From positions 1 to 50,731 of the forward strand of contig DATBTN010000049.1 of assembly GCA_036559195.1 (NCBI GenBank): 50,731 nucleotides of DNA, written 5' to 3'. The translations under genes were made by a program, and so were the position numbers. Within the stretch, counting starts at the first letter, position 1; each line of letters starts with the position of its first letter. The stretch comes from Candidatus Baltobacteraceae bacterium. GTDB lineage: Bacteria; Vulcanimicrobiota; Vulcanimicrobiia; Vulcanimicrobiales; Vulcanimicrobiaceae. The notes under the pieces were generated by a model. It was not told the DNA's origin. It saw only the letters and a list, made by a program, of their open reading frames with translations, and ran no database searches. This document shows, piece by piece, positions 49,737-50,731 of the stretch.

Positions 49737-50731
49737 CCGCCCACCCAAACGCTCCTGCGGTGCGTTGCGCGCCGGCGACGAAGGCGCGAGCGCCGAGCTC
49801 AACGGTTGGGTCAATCGCCGCCGCGATCACGGCGGTTTGATTTTCATCGATCTGCGCGATCGCGACGGAATCACGCAGATCACGTTCGATCCGCAGCAGC
49901 CGTGTTTTGCGCAGGCCGAGCGGCTGCGTCACGAGGATGTCGTGCGCGTGAGCGGGATCGTTCGCGCTCGCCCGGCCGGTACCGAAAACGCCAAGATTCC
50001 AACCGGAGCGATCGAGCTTGGCGTGCAGACGCTCGAGGTTCTTAACCGATCGCTCGTACCGCCGTTTCAAGTCAACACCGACGACGACGTCGACGAGAAC
50101 CTGCGACTCGAATACCGCTATCTCGATCTGCGGCGCCCGCGGCTGCAGCGCAATCTCACGATCCGCCATCGCATCCTCAAAGCGATGCGCGACTTCTTCG
50201 ACGCGCGCGAGTTTCTCGAAATCGAAACGCCGATGCTCATCAAGTCAACGCCGGAAGGCGCGCGCGACTACTTGGTGCCCAGTCGCGTCCACAGCGGCAC
50301 GTTTTACGCGCTGCCGCAGTCGCCGCAGCTGCTCAAGCAGATCTTGATGATCGCGGGCTTCGGGCGCTACATGCAGATCGCACGCTGCATGCGCGACGAA
50401 GATTTGCGTGCCGACCGGCAACCGGAGTTCACGCAGCTCGACGTAGAGTTGGCCTTCTGCTCGCAAGAAGACGTGCTCGAGACGATGGAGTCGGCGATGA
50501 GCTACGTCTGGGCGCAGGTGATGGAGACCGATCTGCCGGCCTTCCCGCGCTTGAGCCACCGCGACGCGATCGCGCGCTACGGCTTGGACAAGCCCGACCT
50601 GCGCTTTGGCCTCGAGCTGGCAGACGTGGGCGCCGCGTTCGTGCAGAGCGAGTTCGCCGTCTTCCGCGGAGCGCTCGATGCCGGGGGCGCCGTCGTAGGT
50701 TTGCGCTTCCCCGGCGGGGCTGGGCTATCGC
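49726..50731 (+). CDS. aspS: Aspartyl-tRNA synthetase, bacterial type, 3' end cut by window
   Basis: The ATG at 49726 opens a frame that runs off the window after about 335 codons. The N-terminal OB anticodon domain (LNGWVNRRRDHGGLIFIDLR), the linking YRYLDLRRP, motif 1 (EIETPML), TPEGARDYLVPSR and motif 2 (RCMRDEDLRADRQPEFTQLD) are seen; the insertion domain starts at the edge. His at residue 35 and Gly at 85 correspond to positions that separate non-discriminating from discriminating enzymes (see findings). It overlaps the glycosyltransferase gene by 11 bases, so it may share its transcript. Confidence 0.94.
   Translation, partial: MTDSRPPKRSCGALRAGDEGASAELNGWVNRRRDHGGLIFIDLRDRDGITQITFDPQQPCFAQAERLRHEDVVRVSGIVRARPAGTENAKIPTGAIELGVQTLEVLNRSLVPPFQVNTDDDVDENLRLEYRYLDLRRPRLQRNLTIRHRILKAMRDFFDAREFLEIETPMLIKSTPEGARDYLVPSRVHSGTFYALPQSPQLLKQILMIAGFGRYMQIARCMRDEDLRADRQPEFTQLDVELAFCSQEDVLETMESAMSYVWAQVMETDLPAFPRLSHRDAIARYGLDKPDLRFGLELADVGAAFVQSEFAVFRGALDAGGAVVGLRFPGGAGLS

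Overview
The window is GC-rich, gene-dense bacterial chromosome from a diderm. Evidence for an outer membrane is a heptose-synthesis set (gmhA plus separate heptose kinase and adenylyltransferase genes), two heptosyltransferase-like GT9 proteins and an LpxB-like protein. Evidence for a rod or elongating cell is mreC, mreD and the transpeptidase PBP2. L27 carries a Firmicutes-like cleavable N-terminal extension, and the transporter cassette includes a permease of the type first described in Acidobacteria. The mixture suggests a deep-branching diderm lineage; Eremiobacterota/Vulcanimicrobiota is my guess, not something the sequence proves.

Layout. 1-8.2 kb, mostly + strand: a partial glutamine-amidotransferase-like hydrolase on the - strand, a near-perfect parS site, cca, parA, parB, a small membrane protein, thiE, thiD, trpS and a PBP4-type carboxypeptidase. 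parAB plus parS suggests that the replication origin is not far away. 8.2-9.4 kb: an aminotransferase on the - strand. 9.5-16.8 kb, + strand: the least conventional part, a duplicated two-gene cassette. Each copy has a protein of about 1,075 residues with six Ig/CARDB-like repeats and a shared helical C-terminal domain, followed by a small membrane-anchored helical-repeat protein. I recognise no described system here.

16.8-23.2 kb, - strand: one tightly overlapping run, transcribed rpmA-obgE-nadD-lipoprotein-maf-mreC-mreD-mrdA, with a strong promoter before rpmA and a hairpin after it. 23.3-25.0 kb, - strand: a SpoIIE/RsbU-type phosphatase and an Asn-rich secreted protein. 25.1-32.2 kb, + strand: fabF, rnc, smc, purH. 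32.2-33.1 kb: a 17-bp tandem repeat, a VOC protein and a small secreted protein. 33.1-38.1 kb, - strand: a PadR-controlled MacAB-like export cassette whose promoter spacer is filled by a perfect 18-bp palindrome. 38.1-39.3 kb, - strand: a fused permease of YcgR-YcgQ type.

39.3-50.7 kb, + strand: hisS, accB, gmhA, heptose kinase and heptose adenylyltransferase, then a repeat array, then an LpxB-like protein, three GT2 and two GT9 glycosyltransferases and a small membrane protein, ending in a partial aspS. The genes from gmhA to the last GT2 read as a lipopolysaccharide core or surface-glycan locus: heptose is made, activated as heptose-1-P and ADP-heptose, and transferred by the GT9 enzymes. 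Many neighbours overlap by ATGA, GTGA or TGATG, so translational coupling is common. Several genes lack a visible Shine-Dalgarno sequence or a standard start codon.
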